Shown here: piece by piece, positions 13,001 through 28,100 of the stretch | How positions within the stretch are numbered: the stretch's first letter is position 1 | Layout: every line of letters begins with the position of its first letter | From: Macrocystis pyrifera | Lineage: Eukaryota; Sar; Phaeophyceae; Laminariales; Laminariaceae | Direction of reading: 5' to 3' | Length of the DNA stretch: 64,000 bases | Assembly (NCBI GenBank): GCA_031763025.1 | Contig: JASSKH010000016.1 | Span: forward strand, 4,030,001 to 4,094,000 | Made by a program: the position numbers and the translations under genes | The notes under the pieces: generated by a model | The model's database searches: none | Seen by the model: the letters and a program-made list of their open reading frames with translations, nothing else | Told to the model about the DNA's origin: nothing

Positions 13001-16000
13001 TACAAAGCACCAAAGTGGGTGATGCTGGGCTTATCTTGGGTCTATTTACTATGGGCCTCCGTGATGAACATCCCCAGAAATAATATTAATCGTTCGTGGG
13101 CCTACACGGCCCGTATCGTCCTTACGTCGCTTTCCAAAACGTTTTTTTAAAGGTGACTTCGGTGGACTTCAGCAAAGACGGCGACTGGATACGATCAAAT
13201 TGCGAGGGGGGCCAGCTGCACATCTGGGATTCGAACAAGGGCAAGCATCAGGTGTGAGGGGTGGGTATGATACACGAGCACATTAACCAGTGTTTTCGAT
13301 ACATCGAGATATCGAACTTTTTTTCGATATATCGTACGTATCGAGCGTGTTTTTTTTCCCTCCACTTCCCGACATCCCTCGTGATTTTTTACGCCGACAC
13401 TGAATGAAACCTCCGATGCATCAAACATCGAAATCGTAAAAATCGATTCGTTTATTTTTGGTTTATCTGTAACGTGTCAAACTCGATTCTCGCTCGACAT
13501 CCAACGCTGATGCTATTGTGCTCCACGGGGAACATCCCGGCCGCGTATCCTCGGTTGTTTTTTTGTCGCGTGTAGCCATATAACGGGTGTGAGGAATAAG
13601 GCATGCCTTCGCTTGACCTGACGGCTAGTTTTCAGTTGGGTAGCGAAGTAAGGCACGTCGCTTCACGGCTGCTTACGTTTTTGGATGGCAAAGGAAGTCA
13701 ATAATCTGACTTGCGGCAGCTTTGTCAATAAAGATACGCACGTCGAGCCATGAACGTGCCAATCAGATACAAGCAAAGTGCGTAGAAACTCTACTTTATT
13801 GACAATAGCCAACTCACGGTCTAACTAACCACACCTTTTTTACATTGGTTGTTATTTTCCAACGGGTGAGCACAATATCCTAACCTCCCCGCCAAATCAC
13901 TTGCTGTATCTATTCACACTCTAGTTTGAATCGCCAATTTACAGAGCTGCATTCTCACCAAGTAGTGGTGCAAGGAGATGTCATGATTGTGAACATAACA
14001 CTATCCGAACCCCCCCCCCCCCCCCCCCTGCCAAATGACTTACTGTGCCTGTATCGTCAATGTACAGAGCAACATCATCAAGTACAAGGACGTGGAATGG
14101 AGCACAGAGACATGCGCGTTCGGCTGGCCTACAAGGGTGAGAGGTTGTTGCAGAGCTAGGAGGAGGTTGTGTGTGTGGATTGCCCGATCACAATATGAAG
14201 CCGACTAGTCACTACTAGTTGGTTCGGTAATACAGCAGGTTGCGTGCGGTATCTTCAGGGTTTTTTCACGGGGCTTTTCACGGGGATCATGACCCGACCC
14301 ACGGGTTGGGTTCAGGATGGTCTTCACAATCTTACAGGCCGGGTCGGGTCCGGTCGGGTCGGGTCATGAGGTTTTCAAAATCTCACGAGTCGGGCCAGCT
14401 CACCCTGACCCAACACAGACCCAACCCGACCCGCGAGATCTGACCTGGTTAGAGATGGGCACCGGATAGCTTTGTCAAAAAATCGAATACCGAATAGGAG
14501 ACGTTGTTCTCAACGACGAAAAACCTGTTTATCCGGCTTTTCGTTAGACAGGCAGGTATTAATGCCTCCAAAGCATTGGAAACCACGGGTGATTTTTAGT
14601 TTTTTTTTTTCGATTTGCACACTTGTTGTGTATTCCCAAGTGAGTGTCAGGTTCTCTTCGTTACCTTGTTTGCTTCAACATTTTCGCTGTCGTGTTTATG
14701 TTCGCGTTGTTCTTTGCGTATATCTAGATGCTCTAAAATAAACAAAAATGAAATGGAATTAAGACCGGTTTTGTATTTTGCAAAACGACTAGTTCCAAAC
14801 GCCTGCCGGGGTTTCCGAAAACCACGGTTTATGGTTTTCTTTTATCCGGTGCCCATTCCTAAACCTGACCCATGAGCAGCCGCGGGTATTATGTGTATTA
14901 TAGATGTGACCGGCGCGTTTGTGGCGCGAATTGTGTGTTATTCGTTTTTGAAGGCTATACGAAATCAATTAGGGCCTGTATTATCGAAACATGTGTTGTC
15001 CTAAATTTTGTTGTTCGCGTGTTCTACCAGTCTGCCAGCACCGTTCCGTGCGGTATCCACTTGGTACTCCCACAAGCGCGATCAACCAAATAGTGCCAGC
15101 TGCTGCTGTCGAAGTGAGCTACGTACTACTGATACGTGCCCAGCCAAAGAACATGAATCAATTTGCCATATTCTCTCTAGAACAAGAAACTGCAGATTAT
15201 CAACATATCGGTTCCCGATCCCTAATATTTTTTTTCCTTTTTCTGAGTTTCGCCCTATATTTTCCTGATTTTCCTGATTGTTTTTTCCTCGAACAGAGAA
15301 ATTGTGACAGGCGTTTCTGATTTTTTTTTGGCCCTCCTGGGTTAAATTTCCTGATTATTGAGGAAAAATCAAATATTTCTTCTTTGTTCCTGTTCTGTTT
15401 AAAAGCGAAGAGGAAATTTAGAGAGAAAAGATCACTCGATAATGAACGACCCTTAGCCTGCCTTACGTCACCATCCAACTAGTAAGTAGCCGCCAAGTTC
15501 AGCCAAGGCATGCATGCCTTACTCATGGTCCCATCACACTGGGGACAATACAAATATCGTAGAAAACACCGCACAACATTTCCTTCCTGAGCGGAGCTTC
15601 CAAACGAAGTCTGTAAAAACAAAGTGTGTGAAACTTATACAGGAACACTCTACGCATCCTTTCGACTTTGTTAACCCCTTTTTTGGGACTTCGGGAGGGA
15701 ATGTTGAGAACATAAGCGACGATCACGGCAACGATCACTGAGTGATCGGGAGATGATACGAATCGGTGTCCGAGCTATATACAAGCAAGGAGTCGTAGCG
15801 CGCGGGCACAGCATGAGTCCACCCCGCACCGCTGGGCGCTCACGATGCCCCTATACCGTGGAAACTTCCAAAAATACCAACCATCGCTGTGGTCGCTATC
15901 TAGGCATGTTGCCATGCGCCATTTTGGGAGACCAGCCTTTTGGGACGCTGGAGGACAAAAAACTATCGCTGAAAAAAGACATGCACGACGACTTTTTTTG

Positions 16001-16121
16001 CAGCATCGTCCAGCAGTATATATAGTATAGGGGATGGGGGCACAAATAGTACGAACGTAGGGGATGTTGCGTTCGAAGTGCAAACGCGGTGTGATTGATA
16101 AGGATGATGGTGATGATGATG

Positions 16122-16153
<32 letters not shown>

Positions 16154-19100
16154 GGTGATGATGGTGATGATGATGATGATAACGATGGTGGTGATGGTGA
16201 TGGTGTTCGTACTTTGCTCGCACGCTCTTTCCAAGACGTAGGCGATTGAAAATAAAAACCGCACGTGTTTTTGTGTTTTTTTTTTTCGTCGCTATGTCTG
16301 CCGCGTCACGTGGGTGTCCCATGTCGAATAAAAACAGTGGTGTTGCGTGCTGGATGCACACATACCGCTACAAGACGTACCCCCTGGTCTACTTAGTCAC
16401 GTAACTCTGTAGACTACGAGGTAGTGGGTAGCGCTATCTAACCAACAAGAACGTAAGCTTTTGAACGTACAGCGGGTACGCCGCCACAAGGCAGTCATTG
16501 ATGAGGCAAAAGTGTAGATTAAGGCAAAAAAAACACCACGCTCGCATCGATCTTAAAAACTCAGTATTATGCTCGAGCGATATTCTCCCGCTTTAAGGCG
16601 TGGCTTTTGACTTGATCCCCCCCAGGGACGACATAGGTGGACTTAAATCGGGATAAGAAAGCAACAGTAGCGATAAGGCAGGTTCAACTGCCTTGTCCCA
16701 TGCCTGCCTTAATGCGAGGGGTACCCACTGCGTACATTTGGTTGATTTTAGAACACTACCCACTGGCCGGCCTACCTAGTCACGTGCCTCTGTGGCCTGG
16801 TGATTACGTAGTGCTATACAAACAAACATTGCCGCCCTTTTACGTTGACAGCTTTCGGCTTTGATCACGGTGTTGCGGCTAACGTCCGACTACCGTGGTC
16901 ATCACGACGGACACAAGTCGCGACTCTGTCGGGAGGAGTGAGGTCAAGTTTCAAGTCTGCGTGGTACAGATAGACAAGGACCGGTACAAGAATGTTATGC
17001 ACACATGACAAAAAACGGTACAGGAATGGTATGTATGGACAAAAAAAGGTACATGAATGGCCGTGGTTTAGGGCGAAAGCTTAATTCACCCGGGTAGATC
17101 TCAACAAGAGGACACAAATGTAACTCGATAATGACATCATAGCAGATGCAATCATTGGGGAAATGGTGGTGGTGCGTGTTCAATTGAGTCCACGCAGGGA
17201 AAGATAATCGACTGGATGAAATTGGGGGTATTCGACGAATTGTGTCAGCTATATCGTTCTGAATTATGAACGATAATGCCCTGCACCTTGTCCGAAGAAG
17301 TTAGACTAAATCATAACAGTAAAAAACTGAGCACCACGGCTTTTGGCCACTGACCGCATTGGCACCTGCATGCATTGTTCAAGAGTGGCAAGATACCCGT
17401 CCCTTCCTCAGCCGTTTCTTAGCATAGGGAAAAAACACGTTTCGCAATGACACCACGTGAGGCGTTCTACGATAGAGGTTCACCCTAATTTTTCTGAGGC
17501 TCCTCACTTGACCTTAGGGAGCTCCATACCTTAACATCAGACTGACTTCAGCAAAAATCAAATTGCATCCCGATGAAGAAATCCCATGGTCCACGAATAC
17601 AAAAACGGCATTGTTCAAAGCAAGATCGGCATTCCGCCGATTTTGGGTTAAAGAGCCCCGTCATTCAGGAAACATTTCAACGGAAATGTGATACCTCTAT
17701 CGTAGAACGCGTCACGTGCGCCCAACCGCATAACCCGTCGGGCCCCTCCTCCTCTCCCGGCAGTTACATAGTATTCCCATCGCTGTCTCTGGAAGTAGCC
17801 ACATCGGGACAAAAAAAAACATTCCCGTCGACGCTGTCATCCATATGCAAAAAAAGAACCGACAGATATACGACAAAACCCGTCTCACGAGCGATTATTG
17901 GTAGTGTTGCGGCTCGCCCTTCATGGGACTCGCCGAACGCCTACACGGCCCTTCGCGCTTGGTGCAGGCAACGTCTGTCTGGTCGGTGAAAGACACGACG
18001 TGCTCGCGTCCCGGCAGTGTAGGGATGCGAGGGTCTATCTATGATCATATATACGACTACGGCCATGAATGACAACGAGTACTCTTGCCCCCCCGCGCCA
18101 GCGGCGCTTCGCGCTTGGTGCAAGAAATGTCTGCCTGGTCCGCGAAAAATCAACATGCTCCATCCCGACGTTGTAGAGATTCGAGGGTCTATGGTCATAC
18201 GACTACGGACATGCGTGACTAATAGTACACCCCACGACTACGGACATGCATGCCTAATAGTACACCCCCCCTTTGGTCATGCGACTACGGCCGCGCATGA
18301 CAGTGAGTAAGCCCCCCCCCCACCCCCAAGAAAATCCGCCTCTAAAGCGGTTCTTAGTAGGACGCAGCTCACCCTTCATGCGACTCGCCCAACAGCTCAT
18401 GTTTCGCTTCGCGCTTGGTGCAAGCAATGTCCGCCTGGTCGGTGAAAACCCGACGTGCTCCGTCCTGGCATGGTAGGGATGCGAGGGTCTATGGTTACAC
18501 ATGCGACCACGGCCATGCATGGTAATGAGTACACCCCCCCCCCCCCCGCTGCCTCCCCCCCCCCGCTCCATCCAAAGGGCATTTTTATCGGGACAGAGAA
18601 TGACACAAAAATCACCTGCACCGACCGATCTCCGAATGGACTAGTGATCACGACCGGTGACTGCTGCGGTCGAGTCAGGCTGTACAGATATCCCTGTTCG
18701 GCAGACCGCCCGCCGCCCCCGCTATTCCACGAGCTGAAGGGGCATGGCGCAGGCAGCATCAGCCGCGCCAGATTCTTGAGGGGAGGGAAGCTTCTCGTCA
18801 CGACCGGGGCATCGGACAGGCAAGCGCAGCAGCCGGCCCTCCTTGAAATTGCCCGGACCTTATTGGGCTGATGAGTTGGCTGACTACGAGTCGGCGAACT
18901 ATTTGTTTAGTCGGCTAGGAGTTGGCTGACTACAAGTCGGCGACTAGTTGTCAGTCGGCTAGGTATAAACCGACTAGCTATCGGTTGGCCACCGGTAGGT
19001 ATTACAGTTGCGTAGTTACGCGCGGGAATTTTGTGGAGTTTTGTGTGTTCCGCATCCGACTGGCGCACTTGTTTATGGCTCGCACTACTACAGTGTTTTT

Positions 19101-22100
19101 GTTCGTCAACACACTGCGATAGTACTACTATAATATTGATGACGTGTAAGTTCATATAGTAAATATGCCAGGTACTTGGTTTACCTTGCCGTCCAACTAT
19201 TTTACAGAGGCGGGGGGGGGATAGTAATCAGGACCGGCGATGTACCACGAAAACCATAATGTATATCCCCGTATGCTTGCACATCAGTTTTGGTTCTGAG
19301 TGCTGTGTTTCCTCCGTATATATAACAACTATTATGGGGCACCATAGTAAATAGGACTAAATATTGTTGGTTAAAATAGGGGAAAAATACAGGTTTTTGT
19401 GTGTACCGTAGGTCCTATTAACTATGGTGCCCCATAATAGCCGTCAAGTCCAGCCAAGGCGCGCCTCATTGTTCATAGCCCTGGACGCGGGTCGCCTGAT
19501 TTTTCTGAGGCTCCTCATTGAAGGCGCTCAATACCTGCAGTGGCACCCAACAACCGAATTTTTGAGAAAAACTCTGATAGAGCTCAGTCCGGCACGCAAT
19601 CCCATGTGACGAAAAGTACTGTAAAACAGGCGTCGGATCCAAACCTCTTGGATGCATACGTGGCTCTCCTCGGTCGCAATGGCTGATCATGTACAATGGT
19701 TGAGGATGCAATGGTTGATGTTTCAGTGATTGATTATGCCGGGTTGATGCTGCAGTCTTTGGTGTGTTGAAAAGGTTGACGCCCTCCCGTCCGCGATATA
19801 CATGTGTTTTTGGGCTCAAGAGTGCAAGCCCTGCCGGATCTGCATGCAATGGAAACGTTAAGCACCTGCACATTTCCAAGGGTGTGGGTAGTAGGGTGGT
19901 ACTCAGTACATACTCTGTGACCCACGGGTACCAAAACCTGGTTCTTCTGGTCATACCCGGGTAGATTCCCGAGTAGATACCCGGGTACATCCAGCGTATC
20001 TACTCAGTGCACCCTATGGTGCGTTTTATGCTGCGTGTTGTCCGCCCCGTTAAAATTCGGTTTTTGGTGTACATTTTTGCCGTCCGAATATTTGCCTGTG
20101 GACTTGCTTTAAACAACTTCTTGCTTTCCACAAAGCAAGCAGGCAAAGCGAAGCACAGCCCACAAGCAAGCCCCCAAGCAAGCCCGCAAGCGCACGCGTC
20201 ATACGGCAGCCATGGCCATCTCTGGAGAGACGTGGTGTCCTTTTTTTTTGTTCCTCGGCTCATCTACAGCAAGTATGTTTGGACCCCCAACAACAAAAAA
20301 TCACGCATTCATAGTATGAGCACAGGCGCGATGAAACCATTGCTGTGGCACCCATCTTTGATCGACCTCGACCGAATAGGTTTGCTAAAGTGCAGGGCTC
20401 ACCACCGAACACATCTTCTTGTTCCATTTGTTTTTCGTAGCGTCCTTCACAAAAAGTGACCCTGACCTTAACGGTGGGCTCGTTTATATTCGCGGGCCTT
20501 TGCTGCTCCAACGTGACTGGGCTAACTCCACTTGAGAATCACCCCACGGCAGGTGTGCTCCTTTTTTTGTTTTCGGCTCAATGCGTTCCGATCGGTTGAA
20601 GCGCTCCCCGAGTGAGCAACTGCCGGTTGGCATGATACTTTTACCGCTGTGATATTGTTTTTTTCGAGGGCTATGACACTGTACATGGCGCATGTAGATG
20701 TGTTGGTCGGGCTGCAACGACAAAATCTTCGAAGTCGCGTTTTATCGGGGGAGATTTATCGAGCTCTCCTCATGCGCGAGACGCTCAGAAAATGAGAAGG
20801 CACCACCAACCCCCACCTTGGCATTTCTCCTTGTGACACAGATGTATCCTCCAGTGGGAGCTAAGCGGGGCGGGGGCCGGGCAAGACAAGAAAGCGTCGG
20901 AGGGGCTGAAGGACGTCGCCGAAGATGTGGTGGAGGACGAGAGTGACGGTTACGTTCTGGACATGCGCGATGGGAGCGACTTGGACAGAGGAAGCGATTT
21001 CGAGGCGGCCACAGACGAGCGGAGAGAGCCGGTATGAAGAGCGCCTTTTCGGATCAGTATTACTACAGTGTATACGTGCCATCCGATAATGTGCAGGGGG
21101 TGTCAATCTTAATGTTGCTCGGATTGTTATTTTCGCGTGTATGCCCTCGTCGGGACACAGGTACATGCTCGGTTTTAACCGCTATATCTCTCGCGAGCTA
21201 CCTAGCAGTGAAAGTGTTACCATGCTGCGCGAGTATCGCCGTGCTTGTGCGAGTAGGTCACCATGCTGCGTTCGCATGTCGTTCAGTCCCCTCCTGGCCT
21301 TGCAATGCGGACACATGCCCTATCCAAGCAGCAGCAGCAGCACCTGCAGCATCAGCAGCCCGGACTGCTTGGTGTATGCCGATGCTGCAGAAAACTCTAT
21401 CAATGTTTCAACCAATGTTTCTCTCTGAAGGCCCAAAGGGGATCGATTGGGGCCGTGATGTTCGGTGGCTCGACATACGTTCCTTGTTGTTCATGACCAA
21501 AAAAGTCAGCTAGTTGGCTAACTTCGCCGCCCAACCAATAGTTGGCCGTCGAGTCCAACCAACTCCAGCCAATGCATGCCTTTTTTCGTCACTCAACTAA
21601 TACTAACTAATAAGTACGAGCCGTCAAGTCCAGGCAAGACATGCCTTGTTTCGCCACCCAACGAATATGTAGCCGTCAAGTGCGGCCAAGGCATGCGTTT
21701 TTTCCCCACTCAACTAATATGTAGTCGTCAAGTCCAGCCAAAGCATGCCTTATTCGCCGCCCAATGGATAAGCAGCCGTCTAGTGCAGCCAAGCCATACC
21801 TTATTTCGCCACCCGACTAATACCAATTATAATAAGCCGTAAACTCCAGCCTTTGTTCGTCACCCATCTATTACCAACTAATAAACAGCCGTCAATTCCA
21901 GCCAAGGCGTACCTTATTCGCCACCCAACGAATAAGCAGCCGTCAAGTGCGGTCAAGGCATGCCTTAATTCGCTACTCAACTCGTAAGTACTGGTTACCG
22001 TCAAGTACAGCCAAGGCATGCCTTAATCACAACCCAATGGATAAGCAGCCGTCAAGTCCAGACAAGGCATGCCTTAGTTCGCCACCCAACTAAAACCAAT

Positions 22101-25100
22101 AGCAGTAAGTACCAGGTAGACGTAAAGTCCAGCAGACTGACGGCCCTGGTGTTTCTTTGTTGATCAAGGCTATAACCTGTTTAGGTTGCTAACCTCCCCA
22201 CCCAATAACCTGGCAAGCACTGGCCGTCGGCTTCCCAACGAAGGGTCCAGGCCCAAAAAGAAAACAGAGAGGACTCGGCTCTTGCCTCGTCCTCATCAAA
22301 CCCCAGTTCCCTACCAATGTACGAGTACGTACAGGTAGGCCTTCTACGTTTGTGCGCCATCGTATTTTATCCGGGTTCCTATGTATGCACCACTCTGGAT
22401 GGCTACGTATGACGGAAAAGTAAGGGCCGTCTGGTCATCATGTTCAGACCGCAACAGTCAATACATTGAGGTCCAGATTTGTACGTAGCAGCCAACTCAC
22501 GAAAGCCTGAACAATCTGTGTTCAAAGCTTCATCTTCCTGCAACTTTCCCCCCGGCGGTTCGTGGTGTGTCCCAGGCCGTCAGAGGGGCGAGGAAGCGAG
22601 GACGAGCCGGGGCGGCGGCAACGACCACGGCTACCGCTAAAGGGTTAGGGTTGGGGGGAAACGCCCCACCCCCGGAGCCGCCCCAACTCTGGGAACAAGC
22701 AACGGTTGCGCCGTCCCGACCGCCTCCGACCGACCGAGCGTCACCCGCCGACGGCCTGGAGTTGGAGAGGATGCACGGGTGAGAGGCGGTGGTACTGTCG
22801 TGAGCGAGGCTTACTCACGCGTCGAACGTATCAGTATCTACTGTATATCATCTTACTGCAGATCCTAACCTGCCGTTAAGATCGCGGATCTAAATCGAAA
22901 AAAAAACATGCCCAAGATCATGCGGGCTATATTTGTATGGTTATATGCCGCTCCTACCCGGCAACATGATGATCATACAGATCATGCAGATAATACAGAT
23001 CAAGAACCTCTCTGCCCCGAAAAATCTACAGAAGATAGCTCATGGACGCGGGGATCAGTGAAAGGTATCCCCGGGACGCACGCCTCGCCCCCATTCCAGA
23101 CGTATTTGCTTATCAACCAAGCAGGGTACCGCATTGTCACTCGTTTGCGTTCGATATCTAAGAGCATTGTCGTGTTTTCCATGACTTGCTTTTCAAGGTA
23201 ATATATACATATAGTGGGGGTAAACTATGTGCAATATACGTATATCTTTATTTATATTCGTATGCGAAGTACGTATATACAATATATATTGATCATCACT
23301 CACTTTCGAGCTTAACTCGTGGGAGGTTTTATTATCAGCGATCTTCTGGACACGCTGTGGTCACAGGTGTCGTCCCTTTTCCCCCCCGGGGCGTGCCTTC
23401 ATTCTTTTTGTCGCGCATAGGGCTCAGCATTCCCGCTGATGGTTGGTTTTCATCGAATGTAGCCAACTCACACTCTCGCGCTTTCCGCTACTCAAATTCC
23501 TATGCAAGAAAAAGTCATTACGAGCATGCACTCGCGGTGAGACTCGAAACCCACGAAATTGATCTTGAGTAAGCACGCGGACCACCTACCAAGCCACCGG
23601 GGACCTATCAGGAATATCTTTTCGGGGACGATCTCATTGCAGACAGCTCTCCAGAAGCACCTGCGACTGCAACTGTGTCGAACCGCTCACCATAACACGT
23701 TTATTTGCAGGTACCGCGGCCGAGATGCACGGAGCAACGCGGCTTACGCGGGCGTGGGAGGCGGCAGGGCGGTCTACACAGCCGCTGCTGCCGGGGTTAG
23801 CCTCGATTTGACCAATCACACACAGGTACTACGTACCGGTACCATTCTTGGCGGAAATGTAGCGAGGACCGTTTGAGCGGGGGCGTATCGACCGTTCGGG
23901 CGAAAATGTAACGAGGACCGTTTGGGCGGAAATGGAAGGACCATTTGGGCGGGGATGGACTGTTTGCGCGGAGATGGGACTTTGTAGGGGCCCGTCCACT
24001 GGAGTGAGAGTTTGGCCTTGAGAACCTCGGCGTCCGTGTCAGGCTTCGCGCCCTGGCGAATGGTGGCCGCCGTATTGTTATCCGACGCTCAGCCGCCAAG
24101 GGTGAATTTGGGGACTGGACGCAGTGTGTCGGAAAGGGCGGGGTTGCGGCGGTTCACACGAGCAATAGTGAGGGCGTGGTGTTCGCGAACGATATCGTAC
24201 GCGCGCTGCTGGTGGTCTGTCGCCAAATCGCAGCAGGCTAGGGGGTCGCCGGCCACAAGGAAGCAGTACCATAACAGAAATGCAGGGAGGATTGTTTAGG
24301 CGGAAATGCAAGGACCGTCTGGGGGTAGTTATATTAATGCACCAAGGGTCCTTACATTTCCGTCTGGAGTGGCTGTATATATGCTGCGTCTGTTTTTGAA
24401 GCGGGAATGTGCGTGCTGGCGCACTTTAAAAATATTGTGCCCGTTTTCGAAGTGGGAATGTGTTTTTAGCACTACTCTTTCTTTGAAAACTGTGCTTGCT
24501 AAAAAAATAAAGCGTTTGTTGTCGATGTGGGAATATGCTCCTTCGCGCTCTGCGTCTTTTGCTACTTTTGAAGTGGTATGTGTTTTAGCGCTAACCTGTT
24601 GTTTCAAAATTGGCAAAACAACGAAAGCTTGTACTTACCACGCAGTCGCAAGAGGAAGACTAAAAAATATAACGCTATCTCAGTGGCTAGCGCTGCCGAT
24701 CCTTAGCTGCGCAATACGTTTAACTGTTATTCACGTGGGAGGGTCGTGGTAAGTATGTGTGGACGCGTATACACGCTAAACAACGCGGGTAATACCATGG
24801 CAATGAACCTCTTCCTCTGTAGGATTCGCACCTTCTGCGTTCTCTGGTAATGAAGAACGCGCACTACGTAGTATCCGTACTGGAGTATTGAGTTAACGTG
24901 ATGACTAAACGACGAATCACTATATAGCAGCCCTGTGGTCGAGGGAGTCTCCGACTGACTCCAGCAGAAAATAGATGCCTCAGTTATCTCATGCTGAAAG
25001 GACTGTTTTTGTCTCCCTTTTTTTTTTTTTTTTACTTTTTCTGTTTATTATCTTCGCCATTCTTTTCTCGCTCCCTCCATACTAATGGTCCTAACTCAGA

Positions 25101-28100
25101 TCCGGGGTCACGTAGCAGGCTCTCCCCCCCAGGGTTAATGCGTCCATTCAGGCCCTTTGTTCCCTCGTCGGGTCGAGTCGAGTCGATTTTTTTCAATATC
25201 TTCAATGAAAAAGGTTTCCATTTTTCGGGACGTACCTGTACGAATGGATGCGGCGACGAAATGTTTACAGCAACATATAGTATCTGTTTCCGTAGATTGG
25301 CGATACTGTTTTCCAGCGCGCCGAGTGTCTTTGATCTATCTATCCTACTTTGTCATGAACTAAAGTAGATCTGGCAGATGATACATTTCAGGAACTGCAA
25401 CATGTTTACTCCGGACGATCTATAGATGATGCCCCCCCCCCCCCCTGCTCATGAGCTGTCGTCCCCCACCCCCCCGTCCGAGGGTCTATGGTTGTGCGAC
25501 TACGGCCATGCATGATATCGAGTACCCCCGCCCCCTCCTACGGCCCCGGCCGCCGTTTTTCGCCCACCCCCGCCACCCACCTTCGCTTCTTCGTTCCGCT
25601 GGCCAAACAAAGGCGAGGGTTCTTAGAGATAGGGAACCCTCCGAGAATGATCCGTGCTTTTTTCGTAAGAGAGGATGATAATGAGGCTTGTTGGTTCTCA
25701 TAATCTGTGTGCTTGTTTTCATATATTGACCTTCTTGATAGTATCCACTGCTTGGTTGATCGCGTAGCTGGAACTACGAAGTGGATGCACAGCACTGTGG
25801 CGGTGCTGGCAGATTGGTACAACACGCGAGCAGAAGGTTGGCTGGCCAGCAGTTGCTGGGTCAGACATACCTACCGTGATTGTTCATGAGCCCCCCCCCC
25901 CCCCGCCCCGCTTTTTCGCCTGTCCCGGCCACCCACCTTGCCTTCTTCGCTTCTCCTTCGGCCTACAACACTCATCATCATTGTGTATAGAGCTTCCAGT
26001 TAGGGCATTCGGGAGACGTGGCGTGTCTCGCTGTGTCGCCTGACGGTTTGCTTATCGCTACGGGAGAGGTTTCTAGACGACCATGCGTTCTTCTCTGGCA
26101 GGCAGACACCGGAGACGTTGTGCAGGTAAGCACTGCTTGATATTCATACGTATACAAGGGCCGTTAACGTTGAATAACGTGCTTTTTTTATCCTTTATTC
26201 AAGAAAAAAACAAGAAAATCTGGAAAAAACAGGAAACATTTTCCGAAAATTGGAAATTTAACAGGGGGGAACACATCAGGGACGCTTACCAGTAGTATTC
26301 ACAAATTAGGAAAAAAAATCAGGAGAATCTGGAAGAAAAAACAAACTGAGCGAAAACAAATCTGGAGAAACAGAAAATTTAGGAGAAGCATATGTTCGAT
26401 AAAATCGGCGTTAATAAGTTTTTTCGGTTCCAGGTAGTACAGAGACCAAAATTAAACTCGCCGACCTCCATCCCAGTGCCAGAGCTCTGTTAGCCCTCGC
26501 CCACGAGTACAGCCCCGTACTAGATAGTTTTTTTTTTGTATCTCAACCCTTCCCAGCGTCTATCTTCGCAGTTCAACCAGCTGCACTTATCGTCAACTTG
26601 ATGGCCCTTTTCCTTGTCCTTTCTTTTCCAACATGCCAACAATTCAATACCTTTCCACTAACCTCAGACTTCCTTTGTTGGATTTTCCGCAAGCTGCCAC
26701 AGCTTAGGATCTAAGAAGTCAGAGAAGCGTGTGTTGAGAAGGAACGAGCAAGCACAGCGATTGAAGCAGATAGAGGTAAATAGAAATTGAGCAGGAGGTA
26801 GGTACAGAGGGGGAGTGAGACTTTGGTTCAAAGGTACATGTACAGGTTTCCTTTTTTTTTGGGTGGTAACCACAATAATATATTCGCAAATCGCAGACAG
26901 ATCGTCGGTTTCCACGTCTCTTTCGGGACAAACCTGCTTCCTACCGCAGGATGCAGATTTTTGTTGGTTTAACCGGCTTTTGCCTTGCAAGTTATAGAGG
27001 TGTGGGAGTGGGTTGTGAAGCGCCGTATGTTCGATCCATTCCTCAGAATTTTCTCGATGGATTTGTACCCTCCTGATTTTCATGCGTCTGCATATACAGC
27101 CCTTCAAGGTGGGCCTGTGTCATGGTATCCATGATCCCGTTTCCCCTCTGTTTTCGAGGAGGCGTGTTTCTGATGAAACGCGTCAAACAAATAATATATA
27201 TAAACCCCCTCTGCTCTCAGAACTAACTCTCTGAAAACCAGGAAAGTGGGAATCATCAAGATAAGACATCGATTTCTGTGAGTAACTACATGCGTCTAGT
27301 TCGACCTGCACCACCATAGTCGGGCCGGCCCCATACTGCCCCATTTGTTGTCCGGTAATCTGCCCATACAACGGTATACCATCAAACTAAATATTTTAGG
27401 GAAAATACACTCCTGATCTGTATGATCCAGCTCATCATCTTGCCGGGGGTGGAGGGAAGCCGTATTAGCGGCATGATCTAGGATAGCACATGTTTCCAGG
27501 GTTGGACCTGTACTACTACTGCACACAGATCCTGCACAGCATCTCCTGACTGCACGTTAGGATCGGTTAATGATCTAGATCATGATCTGTCCTACGTACG
27601 CGTGAAATGTTCATGGTTGCTTGATGGACGATCGTTGAAGCTCATCATGCAGTCCATACATTGTCGAATAGCAAACCTGATGATGAAACATTAATATTGA
27701 GAGGACTTTTGGTCAAGATAGGGAACTTTTCGAGAGTAATCCGTAGTTAGTTGTAAAGCCCTGTTGACTGCTCTTTTTTTTTCTTCCGATTTTCCATATT
27801 TTTCCAAATTTACCGCCAAGGGCTGCTGGCAAAAAAAAAAAGTCTTGAGAAAAAAATTAACAACCTGGGAAAAATTGAAAAGTTTGAAAATTTGAAAATT
27901 TGAAAATTTGGAAAAAAATACAGTGAACAAAGCTTAAGAGAAAATGAGGCGTGTTGGTTCACATTTCGTATACTTCTGGTTCTTGAAATATAAACCCAAC
28001 TTTTCACAATCATCACGTTTCCCGTTCTCCGCACAACATGTTGCAAACGTCAGACGCTGTCGGGCTTCCACAAGCGCGCCATCGCGGCGCTATCGTTTTC

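Noticed and set aside
15963..16361. His-rich minus-strand frame
   Set aside because: Simple translation of the GAT/ATC microsatellite.
16637..16864. Candidate exon (MDLNRDKKATVAIRQ) between exons 10 and 11
   Set aside because: It resembled the start of a GIWP-type blade, but exon 10 joins exon 11 directly in phase 0 and in the right family order, leaving no place for it.
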